A DNA stretch of 64,000 nucleotides from Trissonchulus latispiculum (taxonomy: Eukaryota > Nematoda > Enoplea > Enoplida > Ironidae): positions 20,996 through 84,995 of the forward strand of contig JASAND010000808.1 of assembly GCA_030248195.1 (NCBI GenBank). The letters are read 5' to 3'. This document shows, piece by piece, positions 22,199 through 34,087 of this stretch. Made by a program: the position numbers and the translations under genes. Within the stretch, counting starts at the first letter, position 1; each line of letters begins with the position of its first letter. The notes under the pieces were generated by a model, which ran no database searches, was not told the origin of the DNA, and worked only from the letters and a program-made list of their open reading frames with translations.

Positions 22199-25100
22199 AT
22201 GGATTCTGAGTACCAAAGATTTCCTTTGGCATACTATGGGCGAGTGGACGAACAGTGTACTGATTCCAGTAAGAGGAGTATGTCCATGGAAGTGACGTCA
22301 TCCCAAGATCCCGCTTTGTCTCTCTATCTTCTCTACAGTCACCTTATCATAAAAGGTAAGAGACAATTACATGGTCTTTTTTTAGCTACAGCTAATTATT
22401 TACCCCCCGCGATATTATGTTCACGGTTTGATTTTTCTTGTCTGCACTCGGAGATGTTATTTTTAATTAGGGATGCACCGGGGCCTAGCCCCGGCGCCGG
22501 TGGTCAGGCCCGGCCCCGGTGGTCAGACCCCGACCGGGGCCAAATTTAGCAAAATTTTGTTAATTTTTGACCAAAATTTGGAAAGTTCGAAAGTCAAAAA
22601 GTGGTACAAATCGTTTGTTTTCCCACCGACTTGAATGAAAACTCCGATAGCAACGTTTGTATATCCGAAAATATTGCAAAATTTTAATTTTCAAGGAAAT
22701 TTTTGAAAATTTTCCATTTGAACCCCCCAATTTCCAGGCCCCGGCCCAGGCCCCGGTGCATCTCCATTTTTAGTTAAGGGTATATGACTCAATCAAGATT
22801 ATGACAGACAAGCGTCATATGTATACTTTGTTTTATCCGTGTGACATATCCTCTGTACGCTGACCTCCCGTGTCTTCTCGAGCTTTGTCACACAAGCATA
22901 CAGTGGGTGAGCGTATCTCTGTTTCGATTGGATACCAATTTGCTCAGGAGGGTTACCCATTAACGTTCAAAGAACGTGTCTGTGTCACCCACATGCTTAC
23001 AGTATATATTGTATATAGCATTGCCCAGTGTATATAATTGGGCCATGCTACAGCAGCATTCGTACACTGCATTCGCGAGCCGAGCGGTACTCAGTCAGTG
23101 CGTAAAGCATTCCACAAAACAGTAAAGCTCTGAGCACTATCGTCATCGTGCTTGTCCTATGCTTCTCTTCTATCAGAGTATGCAGCGAAACTGCTGACAC
23201 CCAGTTGAACCGTTCTGTCATTTTATAAGCTTATAGCATTTAATATGCCAACTGATGCAAAACCTATTGCAGAACTCCAATTTTCAGAATGGTATTTTCG
23301 GATCTCCATTTTGGTTGTACGCCATGATTTTATATACCTGTCCGTTCGCATTAGTTTTACCGGTTTTAGTGGTTTAAAACACAATACTGAAAATGTTATG
23401 ATTAGCCTGCTGTGTATTTACTGTTATCTTTGTTTTGTTTGTTAGGAACCAACAATGCATTATATGAGTCCTATGTTTTGGTAAACTCGAAGCGATGGCT
23501 GAAGCTAAAGGAAACAAGTAATGGACTGTGGTCCTTCATTATTCAGAAACCTGCGAAGAAGAATTGTCAGCCCAAGGTTTAATATTTGTTAATATTTGGT
23601 TGTCTACGTATATACTGGGTGGGAGGTTGAATTTTGTTGATTTTTAGTCGATCATATCGATATCATATCATGTCGATATCAACGTCGATCCAGGATACTT
23701 GTTGTTAACAGGATGGACAGCAGACGTCGAAATCTCACAACAAAAACACAAACGAACCCCTCATCTAAACTTTGCTGCCTTTAATATCACAGATCCAATC
23801 AAACCTGTCTTTGAAAAACAAGATAAATGTGCTCTGCGTCCGACTCAGCACTCCGGCTTCCAGTAAACGCTAGCGAAAAGCTGTCGGTCAAGTAGAGATC
23901 AGATTAAAGCATAGAATCGTATAATTTTGAAACTGTTTCAAAAAATATTTTCTATGCAGGCACAGGTTAAGGCGGCTCGTTCGAGTAGCTAGCTAAAATA
24001 ATCGCCAAACATGATTGGATTCCGATTTTTCTTAATTTTAAGAAATTTTACTCAATCCGTATAAACATTCTTCAAATCAGCGGTTTATACGATGGTCGAC
24101 CAACTATTCTGTCCATCAATCCATTAGTATTGTGATTGTTGAATCCTAAATGTTTGACCGATGATTTGTGTATGATCCTACCACATCCCGAGAATTGGTT
24201 TAGAGAGGTTTGGTTATTTTCTAGCACACAATATTTAAAAAATATTCAGAAAATTTTTGCTGTGGTCAAATTAAGCGGAAAACTAAGCAAAGACATGCGG
24301 AGAAAACTCATGAAAGTGGTTAGGTTTAAGTTTAAAAAGTTTAATCAAAATATTCACAAAACGTGCATGGTTCACATTAAAGCTAAAAAAATTTTTGTTT
24401 CACGAAAAAAGGGGGTTTCCGAGATCTCGTGGTCTCCAATACGCCCTGTATTCTTATATTTTTAATGTGAGTTTGTTTGCATTACTTTTGTGTTTGTTTC
24501 AAGGAACTGCGCCGATTTGTCGTGTCATTCGCTGCCAGTGGTGGCACTTCTGCGATCGCTTCACAGAAACAGTGTTTTGACAAGTTGCAGGAGTTCTGTC
24601 AACTGTCTACGGATTTAGCTGCACAGGTATTATCATATTCTACAAAACGTTGAATTCTGTCCTAACTTTGAATGTTCGTTTAAGAGCAACTCGTGCGGGA
24701 TTGCACCAAAACTGATAGATTGAGATTTATCTGCGATGTAGTGAAAGAGAAACCTTTGCTTTCCAACGGGGTTTCTGAGTTCTCTTATTGGTCTCTATAC
24801 CAATTCTTTTTTGTACAATCCTTATGTCGCAGTCAATTCTAATTAGAATTAGGGCTAGTCATCGTTGAACTATGCATGTAACATCTACTTACATAAAATG
24901 CAAGGTATGTAGCCTGTAGAGGAGGATATTAAAATAAGAGAGATCAGTTCAAGCCGATATCTAAACGTGTCATTACAAATACAGCAAACATACAGTTAAG
25001 GAATTAAGAACTTTATGTAACAGAACAAATGCAAATTATAGAGATGATTTACTCAACTGCCTGTATTTGCCTGCTACTTATGTACACTTTGATCCTTTGG

Positions 25101-25895
25101 GGTCAGTGTTTCCAAGGGTTGAGTTGCTTATCCTTTAATTATACCAAGAGTACATAATAGATAAGAATATGACAGCTGGCAGGCTCTATGTTATCAGCTC
25201 ATGAGCCATGCTGTGCGCGCTAACGGCCCTCCCCCCCCCCGCAATTGCGTACCTAGTTAATCCCCCCCGCAAATCATTACCCAGTACGCAATTGCGTATG
25301 CTCACTCTTTTCTACAATAAGCATTCTATGTGGACTTCCCCCAAATATGACCTATCATTCGAGATTGCTAAATGATATGTTACATTTGCGGGGGGGTCCA
25401 GATAGAATGCTTATTGTAGAAAAGAGTGAGCATAGGAAATTGCGTACTGGGTACTGATTTGCGGAGGGGTCCTAGGTACGCAATTGCAGAGCAACGCATA
25501 CGCAGAACATGGCTCGAGAGCTGATAACATAGAGCCTGCCAGCTGTCACACTTTTATCTATTATGTACTCTTGGGTATACTGATGTGTTCCTGGTTTAAC
25601 TTTTGATTTTATATAGTTTAATAAAATTGGGGAGTTCTCATGTTTACTTCACTGGTACATGTACTTACGTATATACGTATGTGACATTTTTCAGAAGCTG
25701 GCTATCAATCAGACTTCGCGTGCTCACTGCTTTTCCTTGGCGACCATGTTAACAGCGACTCCAATGCCCAGTGGTCCAGAGCTGGATTCCTTGATGAAAG
25801 CGGTTGCTTCTGATCCAAACTTCCCCGCCGTTGTTGATCAAGCCAGAAATGTGTTGATTAGACTGTGTGGACTTTCCGAGAAGCCGGAATTATAA
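22199..25895 (+). CDS. REC114-like meiotic recombination protein (4 exons)
   Basis: Exons are 22199-22355, 23446-23576, 24504-24626 and 25695-25895, with GT-AG borders and matching phases. They give 612 nt, 203 residues. The N-terminus has RFPLAYYGRV, then VLVNSKRWLKL, WSFIIQK, RRFVVSFA and a Cys-containing helix (CFDKLQEFC). As I recall the family, this order follows the PH-like domain of REC114 (the SxxWLK strand and the FxVxF strand). The C-terminus DPNFPAVVDQARNVLIRLCG resembles the terminal REC114 helix that contacts MEI4. REC114 works with MEI4 and IHO1 on chromosome axes to promote SPO11 breaks. It is shorter than vertebrate REC114, mainly in the disordered middle. The exon at 22167 could extend upstream in frame. 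Assignment is by pattern only. Confidence 0.62.
22468..22766. mobile_element. hAT-like MITE, 299 bp, GC-rich ends
   Basis: Inverted ends are TAGGGATGCACCGGGGCC on the left and, read inward from the right, TGGAGATGCACCGGGGCC. Flanks TTTTTAAT (22460-22467) and TTTTTAGT (22767-22774) form a 7-of-8 target duplication. GGGGCC or GGCCCC motifs repeat just inside both ends. It lies in intron 1 of the REC114-like gene (counting from 22199). Confidence 0.78.
25144..25574. mobile_element. Foldback MITE with CCAAGAGTACATAAT ends
   Basis: About 75 bp at each end are reverse complements with few differences (left CCAAGAGTACATAATAG, right CTATTATGTACTCTTGG), and the inner part again pairs (CAATTGCGTAC and TAAGCATTCTA motifs on both sides). 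The ends are the same as those of the element at 63193-63800. It sits in the last intron of the REC114-like gene. Flanking duplication is imperfect (TATA-type). Confidence 0.75.
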
Positions 25896-25904
25896 ATTCA
25901 TTCT

Positions 25905-26536
25905 CATAATTTTTTCTGGGGTGGTTATTTACCATTATAGCCATTTTTTCGAGTTTCTCAAATGTCGCTAGTAATTTTTACCTCAAACTTCAGGTTGCAT
26001 GTATTAAAAATGGGAAATGCGAAAAGTTGTCATTTTTACGTGCAGCAGAGAAATCTCACTAGTGGCAAAATAGATCCGCTCAAACTTTATATCACACTGT
26101 TTTTGCCATGTTTGCAGATTGTGATCTGCAAGAATCAGAATTTTTATTCAGGTCTTTATTTTTTTCAGTGAAGTTTTAATTTTCAAGTATTAAAATTTGC
26201 TGTCTGTTCTATTTGGTACGAAATTGTAATGCTTGAGAAATTCATGAAAAGACCCAAATCAAAATTTTGATTCCTACTAATCGCAGCGCGGAAACATAGT
26301 AAAAATATTATGTACATCCTAGGCGGATCCATTTTACCATTCGTGAGGTTTCTCTGGAACAAGTGAAAAGATTTTCGCACAGGCACTCTCATTACTTTGA
26401 GGCCAAATTTGTCAGCAACCGCAGGACACCCGACTTTAATTTCTAAAACTCGTTAACGTATACCGTTTGGACTATAAAATCTGTAAAATCAGCAACATCG
26501 GAGAAAGTAGAAAAAATGGAACCCCTGTAACACTTT
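25905..26536. mobile_element. Foldback element related to 21159-21833
   Basis: It shares the right-hand motif AGAAAAAATGGAACCCC, the CGTTTGGACTATAAAATC stretch and the self-complementary halves with the 21.2-kb unit. It starts just after the REC114-like stop codon, so it may supply that gene's 3' end. I see no clear AATAAA for the gene. Confidence 0.55.
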
Positions 26537-26827
26537 GTTAGTTAGCTTTCTTGTTTGTTTGTGTTCTTGTTTATTTTTTCTGCTTGTTCATGGTATTAAA
26601 CCACTGTTGTTCTTTTATTTATGAACACCCACTCGCGAACAACCTGCCAGCAAAGAATTTTATGAATTTTCAGCAATCTACCGGAAAGCTAATTTGCTGA
26701 ATTTGAAGAAAAGCTAGGTTTTTGAGTAAGGAAAACTTTTGCAAAGGTCGCACTGCTCAAAGTTCGCTCTTCTGCAGATAAAACCGTAAAACGGCAAAGG
26801 TTTTCGAGTTCGAAGTTAATGGGGGCT
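26457..26827. repeat. Segment repeated at 57603-57990
   Basis: The right end of the foldback element plus about 290 bp of flank, through GAGTTCGAAGTTAAT, recur in the same orientation next to element E1. No coding sequence. 26828-27168 holds nothing I recognise. Confidence 0.8.
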
Positions 26828-27168
26828 ACGAATTTCACTAAAAGTTCGATGTTGGAAAAGCTAGCTAGTCTTTTGCCACATAGTAGTATTAGGTTTGGTG
26901 TAAATTAGTTTAAAGTTTGAAAGAATTCCATGCAGCATAGCGTCCTGTGGAGCCATCAGAAGTTGGTGTTGTCGGTCCAAAGCTCGACATGGCACGTACA
27001 CAAACTTCGGCTCACCCTGATCGCTATGGGCAAGGTACGGTACCCAAATTTTTCAGAAATATCTCTGACATAGCGCTTTGATATCGTGTAAAATAATCCT
27101 TAGATCAATGTATACTTTTCTGTGAGATACAATCAAAGTTCAAAAAATTGGGTGTTTGTTGGTCTATC

Positions 27169-28990
27169 ATAGGGGTCGCCGTAGCGACCCCTATAATATG
27201 AGTGAAAATGGTCGAATGACCGTGTAAAACAAGGCTGCGCAGAACCTGCGCAGATTATGTGCGCAAAAAATTGTACGTGTCGAGTTTGGTATGTTCCTGA
27301 AGTTTCATCCCCTTACCACTTTCCGTTAAAAAGTTATGCCAAAAATAGCTTACGAGAGTGATGTTTTTTTTCCGGTTCTCCGCTTTGACGTCTGGTAAGG
27401 GGGTTTTGTAGCTTTAATAACAACAGATAGAAAAATTTTTGCCTATGAAAACCATATATATTCTTGTAGTACGCAACAAAAATAAGCCGATAGGCTAGTT
27501 TTTATGCCTCCCAGGGCCGGAAAAAATTTTTGGCGGGGGGCCAAAGTCGGCCAAAACACTAAAATGGCCAAAAAGTATGCTTCAAAGGCGCCGTAATAAG
27601 TCAGACTGGGCTATATATGGGGCAATACTGCCTATATGGCTGAATAGGACACATATCAGGGTCGTTCAATTGCTATATGATTTTCCGGCCCTGAGCGTAA
27701 TTTTTGGGTACTGGCCTGCCAAAGTTGGTGAATTTTGGGTCCAACTTTGAGCTTGGTTTTTTCGCTTATTTTACGAACTGGAAGGCTCAAATCTTGCATA
27801 CAAAGGTTTTTGTGGACGGAGAATCGATTTCCGCTATCAATTTTGCTGCCCGACTGACCCAGTTTGCTGGGCTGGTTCCACTTTGCCGTCTGGAGAGTCA
27901 TGTCGGCAACCGCTACCTGGAGGCCCATACTAGGCTCTACTTGGCCTCTCATAACTTTGCCTATAGGGGTTTTTTGGTGCGCCCAGCTCATTCCCGGTGT
28001 CCGTTTTGCCGTCCGACTCATCCATCTTGCCGGGCTGGTTCCACTTTGCCGTCTGGAGGGTCATGTCGGCAACCGTTTCCTGGAGGTCCATACTAGGCTC
28101 TACTTGCCTCTCAAAACTTTCTCTATAGGGGTTTTCTGGTGCGCCCAACTCATTTCCGGTGTCTGTTTTGCTGTACAACGCACCCATTTTGCTGGGCTGG
28201 CTTCACTTGACCGTCTGAGGGGTCAAGTCGGTAAGGTCGGTGGTCCAAAATAAAAGTTTTCAAAAGTGGTCAAATTTGGTACCAAATGAAAGCCCCAAGC
28301 GAGCTGAGCAACTTTTGTCATAGAACTGCATGCTTCAAGTGGCTGTAGAGTGCTGTGGTGGGGCGGGGTGGGGACTTAGGCGATTTTCGGTCAAAAATGA
28401 AATTTTTCAAAAGTGGTCAAATTTGGTACCAAATGAAAGCCCTAAGTGAGCTGAGCAACTTTTGTCATAGAATTGTATGCTCAAAGTGGCTGTAGAGTGT
28501 TTTGGTGGGGTGGGGTGGGGACTTAGGCGATTTTCGGTCAAAAATGAAATTTTTCAAAAGTGGTCAAATTTGGTACCAAATGAAAGCCCTAAGCGAGCTG
28601 AGCAACTTTTGTCATAGAACTGCATGCTCAAACTGGCTGTAGAGTGCTGTGGTGGGGTTTGGTGGGGACTTAGGCGATTTTGGGTCAAAAATAAAATTTT
28701 TCAAAAGTGGTTAAATTTGGTATCAAATGAAAGCCCTAAGTGAGCTGAGCAACTTTTGTCATAGAATTGCATGCTCAAAGTGGCTGTAGAGTGCTGTGGT
28801 GGGGTTTGGTGGGGACTTAGGCGATTTTGGGTCAAAAATAAAATTTTTTCAAAAGTGGTCAAATTTGGTATCAAATGAAAGCCCTAAGCGAGCTGAGCAG
28901 CTTTTGTCATAGGACTGCATGCTCAAAGTGGCTGTAGAGTGCTGTGGTGGGGTTGGGTGGGGTCGTGAGCGATTTTGGGTCAAATAGTAT
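27169..28990. repeat. R1 dispersed repeat with hairpin head (copy 2)
   Basis: It begins with an 11-bp perfect hairpin (27169-27179 with 27184-27194, loop CGTA). Then come a body sharing short stretches with copies 0 and 1, three units of the 163-bp minisatellite (starts near 27865, 28028, 28190) and about five units of the 147-bp minisatellite (near 28263, 28408, 28557, 28704, 28853). The shorter head-to-minisatellite distance than in copy 1 shows different internal deletions. Confidence 0.7.
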
Positions 28991-29071
28991 ATATTTATCT
29001 GCTTGCGCTTGGTGATCGGAAATATATTATGTTGGTTCTTTTTTGCGCATACATATGTAAAAGAATGGAAA

Positions 29072-29253
29072 ACAAGAACCAAAAATGCTCCTTCGTCGCA
29101 TGTAAAATACATATGAGTACTCTGAGGCAGGTTGTACAAACACGGAAACTAGCCTGTAAAATGCATATGAGTGGCGTTGAGGTTGTAAATTAAGGAAAAC
29201 AAGTTGCAACGGCTTAACATATGAGCCTGTCCTACGACGAGGCTCATATTGGC
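29072..29253. mobile_element. Solo terminal repeat of the ACAAGAA family
   Basis: It starts ACAAGAACCAAAAATGCTCC and has three spaced ATATGAG motifs plus a closing GCTCATAT stem, the same plan as the arms at 3799-4007 and 6139-6320. No inverted partner is seen nearby. As at 3.8 kb, it follows an R1 copy by only about 100 bp, which suggests the two are parts of one larger unit. Confidence 0.55.
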
Positions 29254-29954
29254 GTCACAGTGCAGCCTTCTTAAAGATCATCAGGTCATCATATTAAAGA
29301 AAAAACGAATGAATAGACATAACATGTTAACATTGTGGCTTGAAAGAAATGGACAGAACGAAGTTAACTGCGACACCTTAAGTTTCGGCGAAATCGGAGA
29401 CAACAAATTTTTTGACCCCATTTTTAATGCGCTTAGCTAGCTTTTCAGGCCTAAAAATAAGGGTTATTTCTTAACAAAAACTTTGCTAGCACACTAACCA
29501 GACAGCGTAAGTCCTCGAAACCTACAGACAGTTTGCCCCTATTAGAGCCTAATATTTGCTAAAAAGCTGGGGTAGGCTAGGGGCTGTCAATTTTATTAGA
29601 TCGAAAACGGCGCACGGTCACATCGCCAAATTTCAAACTTTGAGCTGTTATAGCTGAAGAAGGAAGCAACGCTCGAAAGCCGGAATACATTTAATATTTA
29701 GCACTAGTAACAGATAACATTTATGACTGAAAGTTTCAGACTTGGTCAAACCGTTAATTCGCCAGAGCTAAAAACCTTTTTGAAAAATCCCATTTATCCC
29801 ACCAAAATTTGTACTTTGGCGTCTTGCCAAAACCGGTGTATATGAGATATATTGTTGCCCACCCTAAACTTTTTTACTGTGATATGTTGGCTAATGTTTG
29901 GGGGAAAAGTAGCTCTCTCCGACGATGTCGTGCCAACCCCTTCGTAGCCCCCCC
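29254..29954. other. Unassigned spacer
   Basis: No gene, repeat pair or transposon end can be supported. A C-run at about 29948-29957 abuts the 3' end of element E0. Confidence 0.5.
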
Positions 29955-30436
29955 CCCTTAATGCAGACTCCGAGTGTTGTGAGTGGGTACTATTTTCGGT
30001 ACCTGCCCCTCCTCACTGCCCGCGGGCCGCCGAGCATCTGATAACCGCAAGAAGAGTTGAATATATACAAATACAATAATCTTATTTATTAGAAACTCCG
30101 ACATCGCTAGACTAATCAACATAACTAAATTCTAAATATTTTCTAAAACGTTTTACTGTGTTATTAATATTTTGCTTGGCTTCCACAGCTGTTGTAAAAG
30201 GTGAATGGAGTAAGGAAGCAGAGGTAGGTGGGTAGTGTTTTAGAACGGCCGGGAGGCCGGCGGCCGGCCCGGCTCAGTGTCTGGCCGTTCGGCCGGCGCC
30301 GGTGTCGTATAATATTTTGTCCCCGTCATATTTGTCCCCCTATAGGGTATAATATTTCCCCCCGTTATACTTTCCCCTCTTTCAGCTATATTTTCTAAAT
30401 GAAACCCAGCCAAATGATGCAGCAAATTTAAAAGGG

Positions 30437-30870
30437 TCAAAACAGCAACTCAGTTGAAATGTTGGTATTAAGTTGCAAGTAAAATGCTAATCCTGCTCCC
30501 CAGTAACGATCTCTAGTAGCCTCTATGAATGATTTGTCAGCAGTATTTAAGAGTAAATTATGCAGAGTTTCATTCAATGGGGAAAATTTACGGAACAAGA
30601 GACCCTCCAGAATGTGGAGACGTATGGAATGCCATTTCGGAAACTTTGGCGAGCAGAGCGCCCCAGTTGTTGACAACGGCGGGCATCTTGGCCAGACTGC
30701 TGAATCTGCTCTTGACAATGATCATCTTAGAAAAAACTTGCCCGTACGAACTGGTAGGCCTGTTCGATGCTGTGGAAGGTGAAACCAAGAATGGAAATTA
30801 CCACAGCAAACATGTTGGACAACGGGTCTCGTTGGCCTTGAAAAGCTATCAGCTTGGAGAGGCGCAACAT
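30437..30870 (-). pseudogene. NADAR-domain ORF of E0, broken
   Basis: It is a close copy of the intact ORF at 58475-58906. It has GQRDPLSNMF, HSIEQAYQF, WHSIRLHILE, FRKF and DRYWGAGLAF, the signature series of the NADAR/YbiA fold. A stop codon follows the FVRASFF segment, and the frame is shifted before the second half (the 30718-30437 reading frame). The ATG is preceded by a pyrimidine-rich tract ending TGTAG, as in E1, and a GTAAGT lies about 125 bp upstream. Probably inactive, but its structure confirms that NADAR belongs to the element and not to its insertion site. Confidence 0.8.
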
Positions 30871-31285
30871 CTACAGCAACAAAAGGGCTAATAAGCAACT
30901 TAAACGCAACAAAAGCAAGCAACTAAATATAAGCAAATGAAGAGCTAGGAAAAGAAGGAAAAGAGGTTACCTACAGTTACCTAATGAGACTTACCTAAGT
31001 ACTAACGGCTAAGCACGAAAAACAGCTATGTACACGTCGGTTAGGTTTACTAGATAACCACATGAAAACCAGTATAGCACAACAACGCTAAAAACTACTA
31101 CTACACTACACACTACTACATGACGAAAACCCAGATTATCTGCAACTGCAATACAGCAACGCAATTTGAGTTGAGAGGAACCAGTCAGGTTGCCTGCACC
31201 AAGTGGCCCAGATGACCTAAGCATTGCAAGCAGTCCTAACAGGTAACCAAGGCAGAGAAACATGTGTTGAGTACCTCAGTTGCAG

Positions 31286-32510
31286 TTAATCTTCCCAAGA
31301 CACGAACACGGCGGTATATACAAAGCAGAGCAGAGCAAACAGAGACAGATCAATATTCGTCAGAAACATCGGCAAATGAGGAAGAATCACGATATTCTGG
31401 ACGGGTAGGATGGAGTGGCGGAAGATAGAGTTCAGAGGCCATGAGATTTTGTTTTTGTGGACAACCAACGGTTCAGCGGTGGGATCGTCGAGGGGTCGAA
31501 GCTTTACATTGGGCTCGCGAACGTCGACAACTCTGTAGTGACCAACCCATTTACTCCGAAGTTTTTGAGGACCAGGTGGACGACGCAGAAGAACGCGGTC
31601 ACCTACAGCTACGTCTTGACTTCGAGCATCTCGATTATAGTGGTCTGCATAATGTTGTTGTGCGGCACGTATGTTATCCAAGGCTATGGACCACGCTTCG
31701 TTGAGGGAACTGGTTAGCGTGATCAGATAGTTGTCGGTACCGATGAATCGTGCTTGCTCTGGTTCATAACAATCGGACGGAAGCTTAGGATCCCTGCCGT
31801 AAATTAGATAAAAGGGGCTGTGTCCAGTCGAGTCGTGAGACGAAGACCGATATGCGAAGAGCACGGGGTTAAGGTAGCTCTCCCATTCGTGATCGTGATC
31901 GATGAGTTTGGATATCATGTCGACGAGGGTGCGGTTGAATCGTTCAGTAAGGCCATTACATTGCGGATGGTATGCAGTAGTATAGACTGTACGTACGCGC
32001 ATTTATGACGGCACATAGTTCTTGTATAAGGTCCGATGTGAAGTTCGAGCCACGGTCAGAAAGCAATTCGGATGGTGCCCCATGTCGACAAATAATCTGA
32101 TCGAAGAAAACCGTGATGGCTTCTTGATTTGGTAGGGCACAAGCTTCGACCCACTTAGTAAAGTAGTCAGTGAACACAACGACATATTTATTTCCTTTGT
32201 CGGAAACGAGAAGGGGCCCTACGATGTCGACTCCTAATCGATGAAAGGGGTGACTTTGCACAAGAATGGGAACGAGGGGTTCCTTGAAAGTAGGGACTGG
32301 GGTTCTTCTGGCACAAACCTGGCATCTCTGGCACCAGATCTACACAGCTGTATACATTCCTGGCCAATAGTATCGCTCCAATAACCGACGATAGGTACGC
32401 TTGGCTCCCATATGGCCAGCCAAAGAATTGTCATGTTGTTCTTTAAGCATTTCCACCCGATACTGAGCTGGCAGTGCTAATTGCTTCCAGTAATCCCGCA
32501 CCTGTCTACC
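31286..32510 (-). pseudogene. Gypsy integrase of E0
   Basis: Reading down the minus strand: a zinc-binding region, HRLGVDIVGPLL and FTDYFTKWVEA with the first catalytic Asp, DQIICRHGAPSELLSDRG with the second, and TAYHPQCNGLTERFNRTL with the catalytic Glu. A C-terminal GKR/GPF-like segment (KWVGHYRVVDV) follows. The frame changes near 32.26 and 32.0 kb, so no complete protein can be made. It is cut at its upstream edge by Gypsy-2. Confidence 0.9.
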
Positions 32511-32514
32511 ATAG

Positions 32515-32713
32515 GAGTATATATGATATTGTAAAAGGAGTTGTTTTGAGTAGTTTGTTTTAATGCTTGTGAGATCAGTTCGAGTGCTTGTGTTTTTGGT
32601 CGTATTGATTCGGATGGTGTGTTTTTATATCCTGCAGTAAACGCTGACGTGGCCTTAACAATTCTGCCACAAGCCAGGCGATAATCTTCTGTATAGTCTG
32701 TCCGGAGACTCCT
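32515..32713 (+). repeat. 5' LTR of Gypsy-2
   Basis: About 199 bp ending GGAGACTCCT. The last 59 bp (32655 onward, plus three more shared bases) recur exactly at 38487-38548. A TGG-initial, tRNA-complementary-type site begins six bases after it. The 5' border is set by the target duplication, not by comparison with the other LTR. Confidence 0.6.
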
Positions 32714-32995
32714 ATATTTGGCGCTGCGACGTTTCGAACCGACCATCGTGCCTTACACTGTCCTGCTCACACTCTGGCTGCTCCAAACTTTGGGACTTCT
32801 ATGCTTCAGTTTGTGCTTTTGGATTGAAGAAGCAGGAGACAAATTGGCAGAAGATTAAGGAACAGGCAGAAGAATAAAGGAAGAATTTATCACTGAACAA
32901 TGCTGTGTTGATCTGATGGTGAGCCTGTAACTAATGGTTACCCATAATTTTTACCATTTCAACAAATTTCTATTTTTTCAATTGCCTTGAGTTCA

Positions 32996-33963
32996 ATGGC
33001 GGCAAGAGGGGGATACTACTCTTCTCACTCTTTAGTACCACCTCCTAAAAGCTTTTCTGGAAATCTAAGAAAGTTAAAGTTTTCTTTAGGGAATTGCAGG
33101 ATTATTGTGAGTATTACAACCATAATCAAAATAGGTCCCGTGCATTATTGGAAAGTTTGTTGACGGGAGCAGCTCGTTATTTCTGGGATCATGAGTTAAC
33201 CGATGAGCAAAAATTCTTTGCCTATTGCAGAAATTAGCGAACTCTTTATTAATAGGTTTGGCCAAGTTCGTGAGGCTGAACTTACATGGCATAAGTTGGC
33301 TAATCTAAAACAGACATCTAGTGTCTCCGTTGAAACATTTGCAAGCAGTATCGAAAAGGCTGTTCACAAGGCATATCCAGAACCGTCCTTTACGGCCCCG
33401 CAAAGGGACGAAATTAAACTAAGATATTTCTGCAAGGCCTGCTTGAAGAAATATCGTACAGTTCTCCGGCACCGAGAACCCTCGACGTTTGCAGAAGCAG
33501 TATCATTATCGAAAAAGGAGGAAAGTTATAACGGTGTCAGTAGTAGCACTTCGACTTCGAGCAGCTCATCCAGCTGTTCCAGTAGCGATTCTAGCAACAC
33601 AGACAGTGGCAAGCAAAAACGGAATGCGAAACACAAAAAGTCAAAACATAAACAGAAACACGTTTCAAAGAAATCCACTAAACATGAACCAAACTTAAAT
33701 ACCGCTGCAGCATCTGTAGCACTGCTGCAAGACAATACCGCACATATAGAATCTAGTTTAGCACGTTTAAACAGCGGAAATTGAGGCTCTGAAGACAAAA
33801 CATAATTCTAGTACCATCATCTGTCAGTTTTGTCAAAAAGAATGCCACGACGCCCGTTCTTGCTATCAGGTTGTAGGTAGACCTCAAAGGGGTCGCGGGT
33901 ACTCTGGGGGTCTAACCCATGGTAACGGGCGAGGACGTGGTCGCTACGCGACTACGGGAAACT
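32996..33963 (+). pseudogene. gag of Gypsy-2, frameshifted
   Basis: An ATG at 32996 starts MAARGGYYSSHSLVPP. The frame is lost near 33080, and gag-like sequence continues in another frame from about 33200 (helical capsid region, then a Ser run and Lys-rich basic stretch at 33535-33690) to a stop at 33784. A third segment contains a CX2CX4HX4C zinc knuckle (CQFCQKECHDARSC) and an Arg/Gly-rich tail ending near 33963. This is normal gag architecture (capsid, basic linker, nucleocapsid) in three frames. Confidence 0.8.
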
Positions 33964-34087
33964 AGCAACTCCCTTCTGTGGTGGGGAATCCAGGAGGAAA
34001 AGCTACTATTCTAATTTTATTCCCCAAAATTATGTTATTCAACCTACTTGTCAATCTCTTACTTGGAATAGTTCAAAGCAACTGAAT

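Noticed and set aside
27656..28253. Open frames of 120-130 codons on both strands
   Set aside because: Same minisatellite as at 430-800 and 2640-3000; no consistent protein across copies.
29944..29960. Shared TTAA and GGGGGCTACGAA at the 3' borders of E0 (inverted) and the site at 26827, suggesting the same target twice
   Set aside because: Only about 13 bases agree, part of them a homopolymer run, and the other border of E0 is not visible.
30529..30891. Plus-strand open frame of 120 codons, also at 58595-58927
   Set aside because: It is the antisense shadow of the NADAR ORF.
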